The position numbers were made by a program, and so were the translations under genes. The notes beneath the pieces are model-generated. The model was not told where the DNA came from. It was given only the letters and a program-made list of their open reading frames with translations, and ran no database searches. Below, piece by piece: positions 1 to 8,830 of a stretch of DNA of 55,460 nucleotides. How positions within the stretch are numbered: position 1 is the stretch's first letter; each line of letters starts with the position of its first letter. Origin of the DNA: an uncultured Alphaproteobacteria bacterium (GTDB lineage Bacteria; Pseudomonadota; Alphaproteobacteria; Micavibrionales; Micavibrionaceae); the NCBI GenBank assembly GCA_946480475.1, contig CAMLJM010000022.1:1-55460 (forward strand), in the 5' to 3' direction.

Positions 1-100
1 CTTGATTTTTCAGGGCTGAAACGACTATAACAACGCTTCCAAAAAGGATGCGGCCTGGCCAACTGGCATTGCCTTGTACGCTCCATCGTTTCACTTGGAC

Positions 101-122
101 GAACCCGTAGGGTTCAAAGGAG
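101..122 (+). promoter_or_regulatory. Hairpin and Shine-Dalgarno ahead of rpmI
   Basis: The first 128 bases hold no gene I can recognise. Just before rpmI, GAACCC (101-106) can pair with GGGTTC (110-115) around a three-base loop, and the strong ribosome-binding sequence AAGGAG follows at 117-122. In many bacteria the L35-L20 mRNA has a regulatory leader bound by L20, but this short hairpin is not enough to claim that. Any infC upstream lies outside the window. Confidence 0.35.
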
Positions 123-128
123 AAAAAA

Positions 129-380
129 ATGCCGAAGATGAAGACCAAAAGCGGAGCGAAAAAGCGTTTTCGCGTGACCGCGGGCGGTAAAGTAAAGTTC
201 AAGGCAGCGTTCGCTCGCCACATGCAAATGAACAAGCCCAAAAAGATGAAGCTGAAAACACGCGGCTCTTCGATTTTGTCGAAAGTGGATACGAAAATTA
301 TCCTCGACAACTTCCTGCCCTATCAGCGTAAACGTAAAAACAAGAAAGCGGCTGTTAAAAAAGCTGCTGCTGCAGAATAA
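129..380 (+). CDS. rpmI: 50S ribosomal protein L35
   Basis: Ribosomal protein bL35 of the large subunit. The N-terminus [14 protein letters not shown], the very basic composition and the adjacent rplT identify it. At 83 residues it is longer than the usual 65 or so because of an alanine/lysine-rich tail from about residue 66. The ATG is fixed by AAGGAG seven bases upstream. The gene ends 12 bases before rplT, so the two are co-transcribed. The tail is probably a lineage-specific disordered extension contacting rRNA (inference). Confidence 0.96.
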   Translation: MPKMKTKSGAKKRFRVTAGGKVKFKAAFARHMQMNKPKKMKLKTRGSSILSKVDTKIILDNFLPYQRKRKNKKAAVKKAAAAE

Positions 381-392
381 GGAGCACAGAAC

Positions 393-758
393 ATGTCACG
401 TGTAAAAAGTGGTCCAAAGACAAAGAACCGTCACCGTAAAATTTTACGTATGGCTAAAGGTCACTATGGCCGCCGCAAGAACTGCTACAAGATTGGCGCT
501 AACTCCGTTGAACGCGCTTTGGCTTATGCCTACAAGCACCGCCGTGAACGCAAGCGTGAATATCGCGCCCTGTGGATCATGCGTATCAACGCCGCCGCGC
601 GCCTGAACGGTCTGACATACTCCCAGTTCATGCATGGTCTTAAACTGACCGGCCTGCAACTGGACCGTAAAGTGCTGGCAGACATCGCGGTTAGAAATCC
701 TGAAGATTTCAAAGCGATCGCCAAGCAAGCCGCTGACGCCCGCAAGAAAGCAGCGTAA
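393..758 (+). CDS. rplT: 50S ribosomal protein L20
   Basis: Ribosomal protein bL20, an early 23S rRNA-binding assembly protein that in many bacteria also represses its own operon. The 121-residue length and the opening MSRVKSGPKTKNRHRKI, followed by an Arg/Lys-rich helix, are typical. A GGAG ribosome site lies nine bases before the ATG. It is the second gene of rpmI-rplT and is followed by a 9-bp inverted repeat (784-792 with 818-826) and then an intrinsic terminator. Confidence 0.97.
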   Translation: MSRVKSGPKTKNRHRKILRMAKGHYGRRKNCYKIGANSVERALAYAYKHRRERKREYRALWIMRINAAARLNGLTYSQFMHGLKLTGLQLDRKVLADIAVRNPEDFKAIAKQAADARKKAA

Positions 759-830
759 GCCACAGATCAAGGGATAAGAGATCTTCCGTATCGAGACTTC
801 TCCCACACATCACCATTGATACGGAATTAG

Positions 831-862
831 ACAGCCCGCTTATTTAGCGGGCTGTTGCTTTA
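831..862 (+). terminator. Intrinsic terminator of rpmI-rplT
   Basis: ACAGCCCGCT (831-840) pairs with AGCGGGCTGT (846-855) around loop TATTT, followed by TTGCTTT. The stem is GC-rich and sits right after rplT. Only 27 bases separate it from the next ATG. Confidence 0.8.
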
Positions 863-889
863 AGCACCTAAGCATCCTAATACTGATGT

Positions 890-1318
890 ATGACAGACAA
901 CCTGATAATTACCTTATTCCAGGCAGCAGAAAAGGCTCGCGTGAATTCCTATGCCCCTTATTCAAGTTATAAGGTTGGCGCCGCGATACTGTCTGAAACA
1001 GGACAGATTTATGCCGGAACAAATATCGAAGAATCAGGCTATATCTGCACTCATGCTGAAGAAGCTGCTATCAGCAATATGATTACCAGCGAAGGCGCAC
1101 ATAAAATCGTTGCGGCTCTCGTGATTAGCGGCGAAGAGGGCGACGGCCATCTGAGCACTCCCTGTGGACACTGCCGACAGTGGCTGCGTGAGCATAGCAA
1201 CCCTGAAACCATGATGATATATGTTGCAGGGCCGGAAGGTGTGCGCCGGATTTTCAAATTAGCCGAACTGCTTCCTTATTCATTCGGACCCGAAAACCTT
1301 AAAAAGGTACGCGGTTAA
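890..1318 (+). CDS. cdd: Cytidine deaminase
   Basis: Zinc enzyme that deaminates cytidine and deoxycytidine to uridine and deoxyuridine in pyrimidine salvage. The 142-residue protein has the homotetrameric-type layout: substrate-binding region near residues 20-50, catalytic HAEEAA near residue 56 (zinc His and proton-shuttle Glu) and zinc-binding PCGHCRQ near residue 90. No Shine-Dalgarno precedes the ATG, and the rplT terminator ends less than 30 bases upstream, so the message is probably leaderless or nearly so. Confidence 0.92.
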   Translation: MTDNLIITLFQAAEKARVNSYAPYSSYKVGAAILSETGQIYAGTNIEESGYICTHAEEAAISNMITSEGAHKIVAALVISGEEGDGHLSTPCGHCRQWLREHSNPETMMIYVAGPEGVRRIFKLAELLPYSFGPENLKKVRG

Positions 1319-1344
1319 CGATTTTCGCCCGTTCGGTTTGCTAT

Positions 1345-1373
1345 TTGAAATCCCCTCGCGGGAATGCTAAAAA
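1345..1373 (+). promoter_or_regulatory. Possible promoter of pheS
   Basis: TTGAAA (1345-1350) lies 17 bases before TAAAAA (1368-1373), which is preceded by TG (1365-1366) as in an extended -10. Transcription would begin near 1380, after the ATG at 1364, supporting a pheS start at the downstream GTG. The -10 match is weak. Confidence 0.35.
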
Positions 1374-1399
1374 GTCTAGGCTTATCAAGGATTTTTAAA

Positions 1400-2494
1400 G
1401 TGACCGACATGAACCAGAATATTGCGACCTTAAAGGCTGAGCTGACCGAAATGGTCGCCGCTGCCAACGACTTGCCTGCCCTTGAACAGGCGCGTGTCAC
1501 AGCCCTCGGCAAAAAAGGCCGTATCACAGATCTGATGAAAAACCTGGGTGCGATGGATCCCGAGGCGCGCAAGGCCTTGGGTGCAGCCCTGAATGAACTG
1601 AAAGATGAAATTGCCGCCCTGATCGAGAAACAGGAAGCCGGACTTAAGGTACAGGCCCTGAACGACAAGCTGGCGAATGAGACTGTCGATATCACCCTGT
1701 CGATCCGCCCGGAACGTAAAGGCCATATCCATCCGTTAAGCCAGACGATGGAAGAGCTGGTTTCGATCTTTGCCGATATGGGATTCAGCGTGGCCGAGGG
1801 GCCGGATATCGAAGACGACTTCCACAATTTCACCGCGCTGAATTTCCCGCCCGGCCACCCGGCACGCGAAATGCACGATACGTTCTATCTGCCGGATGAT
1901 CCGGACGAAAAAGGCGAGGCCGCGAAGAAGTTGCTGCGCACGCATACATCGACCGTGCAGGTGCGTACCATGATGAAGCAAAAGCCGCCGATCCGCATTA
2001 TCTGCATGGGCCGTACATATCGTTCCGATTACGACATGACGCACACGCCCATGTTCCACCAAATGGAAGGTCTGGTGATCGACAAGAATATTCACATGGG
2101 GCACCTGAAAGGCTGCCTTGAAGATTTCTTGCGGGCCTTTTTCCAGGTAGATGACTTGCCCGTGCGTTTCCGTCCGAGCTTCTTCCCGTTCACAGAACCC
2201 AGTGCGGAAGTTGATATCGGTTGCAGCCGCAAGGATGGCGGTTTGAAGATTGGTGCTGGCGACAGTTGGCTCGAGATCCTGGGTTGCGGCATGGTGCACC
2301 CGAACGTGATCAGGAATTGCGGTCTGGACCCGAGCGAATATCAGGGATTTGCCTTTGGCATGGGCCTTGAGCGTCTGACGATGCTGAAATACGGCATTCC
2401 TGATCTGCGCACCTTCTTTGAAAGCGATGTCCGCTGGCTTGAACACTATGGTTTCGATCCGCTCAATCGTCCGAACCGCGCCACGGGTGAATGA
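1400..2494 (+). CDS. pheS: Phenylalanyl-tRNA synthetase alpha subunit
   Basis: Catalytic alpha subunit of the alpha2-beta2 enzyme that charges tRNA-Phe. An N-terminal coiled coil (about residues 1-90) is followed by the class II core: [15 protein letters not shown] carries motif 2-type substrate residues and [14 protein letters not shown] is motif 3 with the ATP-binding Arg. I place the start at GTG 1400, eight bases after AAGGA; ATG 1409 is an alternative and ATG 1364 is less likely. The partner pheT is not adjacent but begins at 5331, beyond an acetyltransferase gene and an opposite-strand gene. Confidence 0.93.
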   Translation: MTDMNQNIATLKAELTEMVAAANDLPALEQARVTALGKKGRITDLMKNLGAMDPEARKALGAALNELKDEIAALIEKQEAGLKVQALNDKLANETVDITLSIRPERKGHIHPLSQTMEELVSIFADMGFSVAEGPDIEDDFHNFTALNFPPGHPAREMHDTFYLPDDPDEKGEAAKKLLRTHTSTVQVRTMMKQKPPIRIICMGRTYRSDYDMTHTPMFHQMEGLVIDKNIHMGHLKGCLEDFLRAFFQVDDLPVRFRPSFFPFTEPSAEVDIGCSRKDGGLKIGAGDSWLEILGCGMVHPNVIRNCGLDPSEYQGFAFGMGLERLTMLKYGIPDLRTFFESDVRWLEHYGFDPLNRPNRATGE

Positions 2495-2925
2495 TGAGCA
2501 TTACCGTACGCGCCATAAAAGCCGAAGATTATGATCAATGGCTGGCGCTATGGAATGCCAACAACCAGGGACATATCAATCACGAGATCACAGCCGCAAC
2601 CTGGCAACGGTTGATGAGTAATGATCAGGTTCGCGGATTGATCGCAGAGCATGACGGCCAGATAGCAGGCCTCGTTCATTTTATCCTTCATCCTGTGACG
2701 GGCCATTTAAAACCTGTTTGCTATATGCAGGATGTTTTTGTTGACCCCGCACATCGCCGCAAAGGCATTGCCCGGAAGCTGGTCACAGCGCTTGCAGCGA
2801 TTGGTACGCATGAGGGTTGGGCACGCATGTATTGGCTGGCAGAGGCCAAAAATGCTGAAGCCCAGGCGCTTTATAAAAACCTGGGCCTCAAACTCGATTT
2901 CACGTTACATGTTCTACCGCTTTAA
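2491..2925 (+). CDS. GNAT family N-acetyltransferase
   Basis: Acetyl-CoA-dependent acyltransferase fold of 144 residues. The acetyl-CoA loop [10 protein letters not shown] (motif [12 protein letters not shown]) lies near residue 90, and the C-terminal part shows the usual [13 protein letters not shown] motif. The substrate cannot be told from sequence. Its ATG overlaps the pheS stop by four bases (ATGA), so translation is coupled to pheS. It ends three bases before the stop of the convergent large gene. Confidence 0.85.
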   Translation: MMSITVRAIKAEDYDQWLALWNANNQGHINHEITAATWQRLMSNDQVRGLIAEHDGQIAGLVHFILHPVTGHLKPVCYMQDVFVDPAHRRKGIARKLVTALAAIGTHEGWARMYWLAEAKNAEAQALYKNLGLKLDFTLHVLPL

Positions 2926-2927
2926 AT

Positions 2928-5105
2928 TTAGGCTGGTCCGCTATATTCCATCGGGCGGCGGTTGTTGGGCATTGCCTGCTCTGGCGCTGCCGGTGCATTA
3001 CGTTGTGCTTCATACTCAGCAATGATCTGCTGACGTTGTTGTGCTGTAACGCCATCATTGGCCGCACCAGCCATACGCGTACTGATCTGATTACCTCTTT
3101 CCAACGAAAAATCACCCTGATCCAAACGCGCTTGCGGGACATAACCCGGACGCTCATTTTGTTGCGGGTAAGTCACAACACGGCGTGTTGTGACTGTTTC
3201 TTCGCCAGCGCCAAACATACGGCTGCCGATGCTGCTGACGCCCCCCACAAGCTTACCCAAAGCATTTGCTTCACGGCTGGAACTGCCGCCGATAATAGCC
3301 GCACCTCTGGCGATATCGCTTGTATCGCGGCTGAATTGTTTGGCTTCACGGGCGCTGGTTCCTGATGAATCACCATCGCTCATCATGCGACCAGCAATAC
3401 CTGCAATACCACCGGCAAGGCGGCCAGCGGCGCTGGCCTCACGACCTGAACCGCCCCCTAACGTTACGCCGCTACGCGCAATATCGTTCCAGTCACGCTG
3501 TGATTGCCTAATTTCACGCTCTTCAGCGCGCGCTTCCCGCTTTTCTGCACGCTCCGCCTCTTTTATTGCACGTCTAACATCGCGGTCATAATCATTCTGT
3601 GCACGCGTATCGTATGTTTGCTGACGACCTGCTGATCGAGATTCATATCTTTCCTGCCTGTCAGCCATACGAGATTCATAACCTGCCTGTGTTTTAGCCT
3701 GGCGCTCGGTCATACCACTATTCATCAATTCTTCTGTGCGCCATCTATTCACTTCCTGTTTTGCCAATGCCGGCGCATATCCCTGGCGCTCCAGTTCATT
3801 ACGGGCATCAAGCATTCTGTTGACCTGATCCAGACCAGAAGCACGATTATAGGCGGTCGTGACGCGTAAAGGTTCTCGCGCGGCAGGCTCTTCGTATCTT
3901 GGCGTGCGCGGACGTTCATAGTCAGCCGGATTGACGGTCACCGGTGCGCCATCCGGGCCACGCTCTGTGTATGTTCCATTAGGTCTGGCTGCAGCAGGCA
4001 CTGCGGTTGGTTGTGCTTCTGCAGGTGTATCAGCAGGACGCCATTTACCATCTTTCCCTTCAATCTCTTCTTTCGGCGCAGTTGTATTAGGGACTGAAAC
4101 CGGCTTCGCTTCTGGCTTAACCTCGGGTTTTGCCGTCATGCTTGTAGCAGCACGATAGCCATTGTATCCATTCGAGGTACGGGGACCATTGATCCCGTCA
4201 ACCTTCAACTGTTCCATATTGATTTTGCCGCCTGTAAGAGCGCTCATAATCGGCGCCAGCAGATTCAGGATCAGCTGCATAGCCATCACGTTCATAGGAT
4301 TGGCGTTGGGACCTTGCGCTGCTGTATCAGCCAGGCGCTGCTGCATATCGGCTGGGTTTTGCTTGATACGGTCTTCCATATGCTTCATGACGGAAGCAAA
4401 GCTGTCGTTATTATCAAGATTGTTATCTGCTTTATACTTTGCCATCGCGGCATTTGTCGCGGGATCAAGACGACCCGTCACATCTACGGATTGCTTCTTG
4501 CCATTTACCTCAACCTCGGTAATGCCAAGACCGCGCATGTAGCCCTGGATTTTTTGCACATCGGGGTCGATTGCCGGTTTAGCAGCCTGTTGTTGTGGCC
4601 GGTCTACGCGTCTTGGGTCGTTTGCATCGCGTAGATCTTGTTTTTGCGGCTGTGCCAGACGATCAAGGGCTGCATTGGATGCATTTTCAAGTTTCCCCGT
4701 TGCCGCTACAGGAGCGCCAAAAGCCTGCAGCCCGTATTGCATGGCGGAGATACTGTCTGGCGTACCTTCGGCTTTCAAAGCCTGCATGGTGGCTACAGCA
4801 CGGGGGGAGGTCGATACTTCCGTCCGCATCTGTTGCAGAATGGCCGCCGGTTGCTGATCTTTCGGCGTTTTGCTGAGATCTATCTGACGTTCTTTCAGGA
4901 AATTTGTAATGCCGTCGTTTGTGGCCTTATCTGCTATGCCATTGACCGGCCCCTTATAATTGCCGGTAATGCGCATCAGGCCCTGCATTTGGCGAATGTC
5001 TTTATCAGGTGAGAGCGGCGCTTTCGCAGCAGGAGCAGCCTGAGCCGGCTTATCAGGTGCTGTCACACCTGTAGGGTTGCCCATTGCATCGAATTCTTGT
5101 GCCAT
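2928..5105 (-). CDS. Large hypothetical protein with peptidoglycan-binding-like modules
   Basis: A 725-residue protein of unknown function lying opposite to and between pheS and pheT. Near residues 34-74, 113-150 and 179-230 are three segments with the helix-G-x-x-D/N-G-x-x-D-x-x-T pattern of PG_binding_1 domains (for example GYMRGLGITEVEVNG). A Pro/Ala-rich linker follows (about 330-410), then a highly charged Arg/Glu/Gln helix (about 440-535), and two Gly/Ser/Ala-rich repeats of about 38 residues, each starting DIAR (near 540 and 596). There is no signal peptide or membrane segment. I infer a structural or envelope-associated role; a CtrA-type promoter lies upstream. The reading frame is certain, the function is not. 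Confidence 0.75.
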   Translation of the reverse strand: MAQEFDAMGNPTGVTAPDKPAQAAPAAKAPLSPDKDIRQMQGLMRITGNYKGPVNGIADKATNDGITNFLKERQIDLSKTPKDQQPAAILQQMRTEVSTSPRAVATMQALKAEGTPDSISAMQYGLQAFGAPVAATGKLENASNAALDRLAQPQKQDLRDANDPRRVDRPQQQAAKPAIDPDVQKIQGYMRGLGITEVEVNGKKQSVDVTGRLDPATNAAMAKYKADNNLDNNDSFASVMKHMEDRIKQNPADMQQRLADTAAQGPNANPMNVMAMQLILNLLAPIMSALTGGKINMEQLKVDGINGPRTSNGYNGYRAATSMTAKPEVKPEAKPVSVPNTTAPKEEIEGKDGKWRPADTPAEAQPTAVPAAARPNGTYTERGPDGAPVTVNPADYERPRTPRYEEPAAREPLRVTTAYNRASGLDQVNRMLDARNELERQGYAPALAKQEVNRWRTEELMNSGMTERQAKTQAGYESRMADRQERYESRSAGRQQTYDTRAQNDYDRDVRRAIKEAERAEKREARAEEREIRQSQRDWNDIARSGVTLGGGSGREASAAGRLAGGIAGIAGRMMSDGDSSGTSAREAKQFSRDTSDIARGAAIIGGSSSREANALGKLVGGVSSIGSRMFGAGEETVTTRRVVTYPQQNERPGYVPQARLDQGDFSLERGNQISTRMAGAANDGVTAQQRQQIIAEYEAQRNAPAAPEQAMPNNRRPMEYSGPA

Positions 5106-5182
5106 TATGCCATTCCCCTCTTTTTCGCCCTGTTTTTGGCAGCTTTTCCCGCCAGCTGCATTCGGACACCGTTGCCCCTATT

Positions 5183-5211
5183 ATTATAGAAACAGGTTAA
5201 TAAGCTGTTAA
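5183..5211 (-). promoter_or_regulatory. CtrA-type box and promoter of the large hypothetical gene
   Basis: On the minus strand TTAACA (5211-5206) and TATAAT (5188-5183) are separated by exactly 17 bases, close to the housekeeping consensus. The -35 lies within TTAATAAGCTGTTAA (5197-5211 as read on plus), a perfect TTAA-N7-TTAA site matching the CtrA consensus of Caulobacter-type bacteria. Transcription would start near 5176, giving a leader of about 70 bases before ATG 5105. Confidence 0.55.
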
Positions 5212-5330
5212 GTATTATGGTAAATATAACGCCTTTTTAAAACCCCCTTTGCAGCCCGGGAAAACTGTTGGTTTCCTTAACAAAATCGGGTTAAATCACC
5301 CCTGAAATTAAAGGATTTTGAGGACTGACT

Positions 5331-7751
5331 ATGAAATTCACTCTGGATTGGCTGAAACAGCATTTGGATACAACGGCATCTCTGGATGAGATTGTCATCG
5401 CCCTGACCGCCCTGGGACTGGAAGTTGACGCCGTTACCGACCGTGCCAAGCTGTATGCCCCGTTCCATGTTGTGTATGTCGAAAAGGCTGAGAAACACCC
5501 TGATGCTGACCGCCTGAAAGTCTGTGTTGTTGATACCGGTAGGGAAAAACTGCAGGTCGTGTGTGGCGCCCCTAATGCGCGGGCCGGCATGAAAGCGGTT
5601 TACGCCCCATCTGGCAGTTTCATCCCCGGAACAGGAATTACAATTAAAAAAGGAAACATCCGCGGGCAAGAATCCAACGGTATGATGGTTTCCGAACGTG
5701 AGATGGGCCTGTCAGAAGAACATGAGGGTATTATCGACGTTGCGGCTGATGTTGCTATCGGCACACCTTTCGCCGAGCTATATAGCCTGAACGACCCCGT
5801 GATCGAGATTGGCCTGACACCCAACCGTGCTGATGCAGCCGGTGTACGTGGCATTGCCCGTGATCTGGCGGCCGCCGGGCTTGGTAAACTGAAACCGCTG
5901 AATGAACCCCCCGTTAGAGGCAACGGCAAATCACCGATTGGTGTAAATTTGCAGTTCGATGCCGACAAAAAAGATGCGTGCCCGTTATTTATGGGTCGTT
6001 ATATCAAGGGGGTAAAAAATGGCCCCTCGCCAAAGTGGCTGCAGGACCGTTTGAAGGCCGTGGGCCTGCGTCCAATTTCAGCGCTGGTGGATATTACCAA
6101 TTACTTCTCGCTTGATCTTTGCCGCCCTTTACATGTGTTTGATGCTGATAAGCTGAAAGGCAATATACATGTTCGCCTAGCCAAGAACGGTGAGACGCTG
6201 ACAGCCCTGAATGGCAAGGAGTATACACTGACCGACGCAATGGCCGCTGTGTGCGATGATTCAGGCGTTTTGGGCATTGGCGGTGTCATGGGTGGTGAAG
6301 CCACAGGTTGCACCGATGGTACCGTCAATGTGTATCTGGAATGCGCTTATTTCAATCCATTACGCACCGCGCGCACAGGACGCGCACTGCAGATCGACAG
6401 TGACGCCCGTTACCGTTTCGAGCGTGGCATCGACCCCGCCTTTACCATTCCCGCCATCGAACTGGCAACACGCCTGATTCAGGAGCTGTGCGGTGGTGAA
6501 GCCAGCGATGTCGTTAAAGCTGGCGAAGTGCCCGCATGGCAACGCACTATTACTTACGACCCCGCCTATGTGAAACAGCTGGGCGGATTTGATGTGTCCT
6601 CAGACCAGCAGAAGACAATTCTTGAGGCGCTGGGCTTCATTGTCGATTCAAAATCGGCAAATGCCTGGCAGGTCCAGCCACCCTCATGGCGCGGCGACGT
6701 TGAGGGCCGTGCCGATATCGTGGAAGAAGTTCTGCGTGTGAATGGTTACGATAATATCCCGCCGGTATCGCTGACAAAAGGCAATGCCGTGACGCAGGGC
6801 GCCGAAACCATTAATGGCGCCCGTGCGCGCCGCGCCCGTACCATGCTGGCATCTCGCGGTCTAAACGAATGTGTCACATGGTCTTTCATGCCGTCTGGCA
6901 AGGCGACCCTGTTTGGCGCCAATGACAGCCAGCAAGCTGCTGCACTGAAGCTTTCGAATGCTATCAGTACCGATCTGGAACAGATGCGCCCCAGCATACT
7001 ACCAAACCTGATGGAGGCTGCTGAGCGCAACCGTGCGCGTGGCTTCGGTGATAATGCCTTGTTCGAAGTGGGGCCTGTCTTTATCAGCCCGAAAGTTGAC
7101 GGGCAGGCACTGGTGGCCACGGGCATCCGCACCGGGCAACATGGTCCCCGCCACTGGAGCGGCGCTGAAGCCAGTCGTGATGTTGACGTAATGGATGCGA
7201 AAGCGGATGCTATGGCTGTCATCGAGTCTGCCGGTATTCCCGCCAGTGGGCTGCAGGTCAGCCGCGACGCACCAGCCTGGTATCACCCCGGACGTTCGGG
7301 CGTTTTGCGCATGGGCACCAATATTGTGGCGCGTTTCGGCGAACTGCACCCTGCGACACTCGAAGCGCTTGACGTGAAAGGCCCGGTCGTAGGTTTTGAA
7401 GTCATGCTCGGCAATATCCCGCAGGCGAAGAAAAAAGGCACGGCACGTCCATTGGTACAACTGCCCCCCTTGCAACCGGTCGCGCGTGATTTTGCGTTCC
7501 TCGTAGATGCAAAAGTAGAGGCAGACACCCTTATCCGTGCGATACGGGGCAGCGATAAAGACCTGATTACCGATGTCCAGTTGTTTGACGTTTACATGGG
7601 GAAGGGTGTGCCGGAAGGCAAGAAGTCTGTCGCAATCTCGGTCACGCTGCAGCCCCGTAACCAGACGCTTACAGATGCTGACATCGAAGCCATTGGCAAG
7701 AAGATCATAGATGCCGTGGCCAGCAAAACCGGTGGCGTGTTGCGCACATAA
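5331..7751 (+). CDS. pheT: Phenylalanyl-tRNA synthetase beta subunit
   Basis: Beta subunit (806 residues, full length) of the tRNA-Phe charging enzyme. In order: N-terminal segment MKFTLDWLKQHLD, an EMAP/tRNA-binding domain (about 40-150), the B3/B4 editing module that clears Tyr-tRNA-Phe (about 210-385), B5 domains, the degenerate synthetase core, and a C-terminal FDX-ACB anticodon-binding domain (about 710-805, with P-x-x-R-D-F-A-F-L-V-D). It is separated from pheS by 2.8 kb. An unknown gene follows 12 bases downstream. Confidence 0.95.
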   Translation: MKFTLDWLKQHLDTTASLDEIVIALTALGLEVDAVTDRAKLYAPFHVVYVEKAEKHPDADRLKVCVVDTGREKLQVVCGAPNARAGMKAVYAPSGSFIPGTGITIKKGNIRGQESNGMMVSEREMGLSEEHEGIIDVAADVAIGTPFAELYSLNDPVIEIGLTPNRADAAGVRGIARDLAAAGLGKLKPLNEPPVRGNGKSPIGVNLQFDADKKDACPLFMGRYIKGVKNGPSPKWLQDRLKAVGLRPISALVDITNYFSLDLCRPLHVFDADKLKGNIHVRLAKNGETLTALNGKEYTLTDAMAAVCDDSGVLGIGGVMGGEATGCTDGTVNVYLECAYFNPLRTARTGRALQIDSDARYRFERGIDPAFTIPAIELATRLIQELCGGEASDVVKAGEVPAWQRTITYDPAYVKQLGGFDVSSDQQKTILEALGFIVDSKSANAWQVQPPSWRGDVEGRADIVEEVLRVNGYDNIPPVSLTKGNAVTQGAETINGARARRARTMLASRGLNECVTWSFMPSGKATLFGANDSQQAAALKLSNAISTDLEQMRPSILPNLMEAAERNRARGFGDNALFEVGPVFISPKVDGQALVATGIRTGQHGPRHWSGAEASRDVDVMDAKADAMAVIESAGIPASGLQVSRDAPAWYHPGRSGVLRMGTNIVARFGELHPATLEALDVKGPVVGFEVMLGNIPQAKKKGTARPLVQLPPLQPVARDFAFLVDAKVEADTLIRAIRGSDKDLITDVQLFDVYMGKGVPEGKKSVAISVTLQPRNQTLTDADIEAIGKKIIDAVASKTGGVLRT

Positions 7752-7763
7752 CCAAGGGTTCAT

Positions 7764-8804
7764 ATGACAGCTTATTATTACTGTATCGACCCTGTCCTCA
7801 GACATGCTGAGAGCGGTGAAACAGCACAGAAGCTGATTACGGTCAGTCGCGACCCCCGCCCGTGTAACGGGCGCACAGACGACTGTTTCGTGCTGAGTAA
7901 CCCCGTGCACATGCTGCGCATGGACGAAAGCGATGCGGCTGATAATCTGGCACAGCTGATGAAAGAAGTGCCACTTTATCATTTCAATATGGAGCTGGTT
8001 CTCGACGAAGCTTTATCACTAAGCCAAACAAATAACGCCATTCGGGAAGCTTTATTGCAGGCATTTGGCAGACGCGCCCTGCCTGTTACACAGCCTGTAC
8101 CCGACATTGCTGATACAGACTATCTTTACCATCCGGATTTGCGGGGCATAAGTTTAGCTGAACTTAGCCAGATCTATATTGCTTTCCTGCTGAACCTGAA
8201 GCGGCAGAAGGAAGAATACAGTTTCCAGCGCAATATCCTGCGCCATCATACACAGGAGTTCCTGCAGCAGTTTGATGGATTTTTTGAAGAACAAAAAGGC
8301 CAGATACGCGCTGATATCCTGCTGGCATTTGGCCTGCGCCTCGATCACGACCCCCACAAACCGCTGGAGAATTACATCAATAGCGGCCAGCAAGCGGCGC
8401 GCCGTAAAAACATCAGCGAACCCCATGAATTGCTGTGGGCATGGCTGGAATGCGATAACTACCAGCAACGCCGCAGCCGTGACATGCATCGCGTGATGAG
8501 TTTGACGTCATTGCCGCGCCTGCCGAACTGGATACGGATTGATGCCTTCAAGCTTCTGGAGATGGAAGCCATGAAACAGATTTTTGCTGAGAAGATGGTT
8601 CTGGCCGATCCTGACCTATCTGTCCTGAAGGGTGCTTTAGAACTTAAACGTGCTATACGTACCAATACGCTGGGTCGTCCTGCCGAAGAACTGCAGCAAT
8701 TGACTGCAGAGGCTTTGAAAGGCGAAACACTTTACAGCGGCGTGGGCCTGAAATTCTGCGATGCCGTTGATACACGCCAGAAAGAAGCCCGCCTTATCAA
8801 ATAA
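7764..8804 (+). CDS. Hypothetical protein downstream of pheT
   Basis: A 346-residue soluble-looking protein that I do not recognise. It opens MTAYYYCIDPVLRHAESG, has CNGRTDDCF near residue 34, and is otherwise helix-rich, with many charged residues and no signal peptide or membrane helix. It starts 12 bases after pheT with AAGGG in front of the ATG and is the last gene before a terminator, so it belongs to the pheT transcript. No catalytic motif was found. Confidence 0.7.
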   Translation: MTAYYYCIDPVLRHAESGETAQKLITVSRDPRPCNGRTDDCFVLSNPVHMLRMDESDAADNLAQLMKEVPLYHFNMELVLDEALSLSQTNNAIREALLQAFGRRALPVTQPVPDIADTDYLYHPDLRGISLAELSQIYIAFLLNLKRQKEEYSFQRNILRHHTQEFLQQFDGFFEEQKGQIRADILLAFGLRLDHDPHKPLENYINSGQQAARRKNISEPHELLWAWLECDNYQQRRSRDMHRVMSLTSLPRLPNWIRIDAFKLLEMEAMKQIFAEKMVLADPDLSVLKGALELKRAIRTNTLGRPAEELQQLTAEALKGETLYSGVGLKFCDAVDTRQKEARLIK

Positions 8805-8828
8805 AAACGCCGGATTATCCGGCGTTTT
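8804..8828. terminator. Bidirectional terminator between convergent genes
   Basis: ACGCCGG (8807-8813) and CCGGCGT (8819-8825) form a stem with loop ATTAT. The stem is flanked by an A-run on the left and a T-run on the right, so it can end transcripts from both the pheT side and the acyl-CoA ligase side. Confidence 0.8.
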
Positions 8829-8830
8829 CC

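Noticed and set aside
1364..1399. ATG 1364 as the pheS start
   Set aside because: It would lie within or before the likely promoter -10 and has no ribosome site; AAGGA fits GTG 1400.
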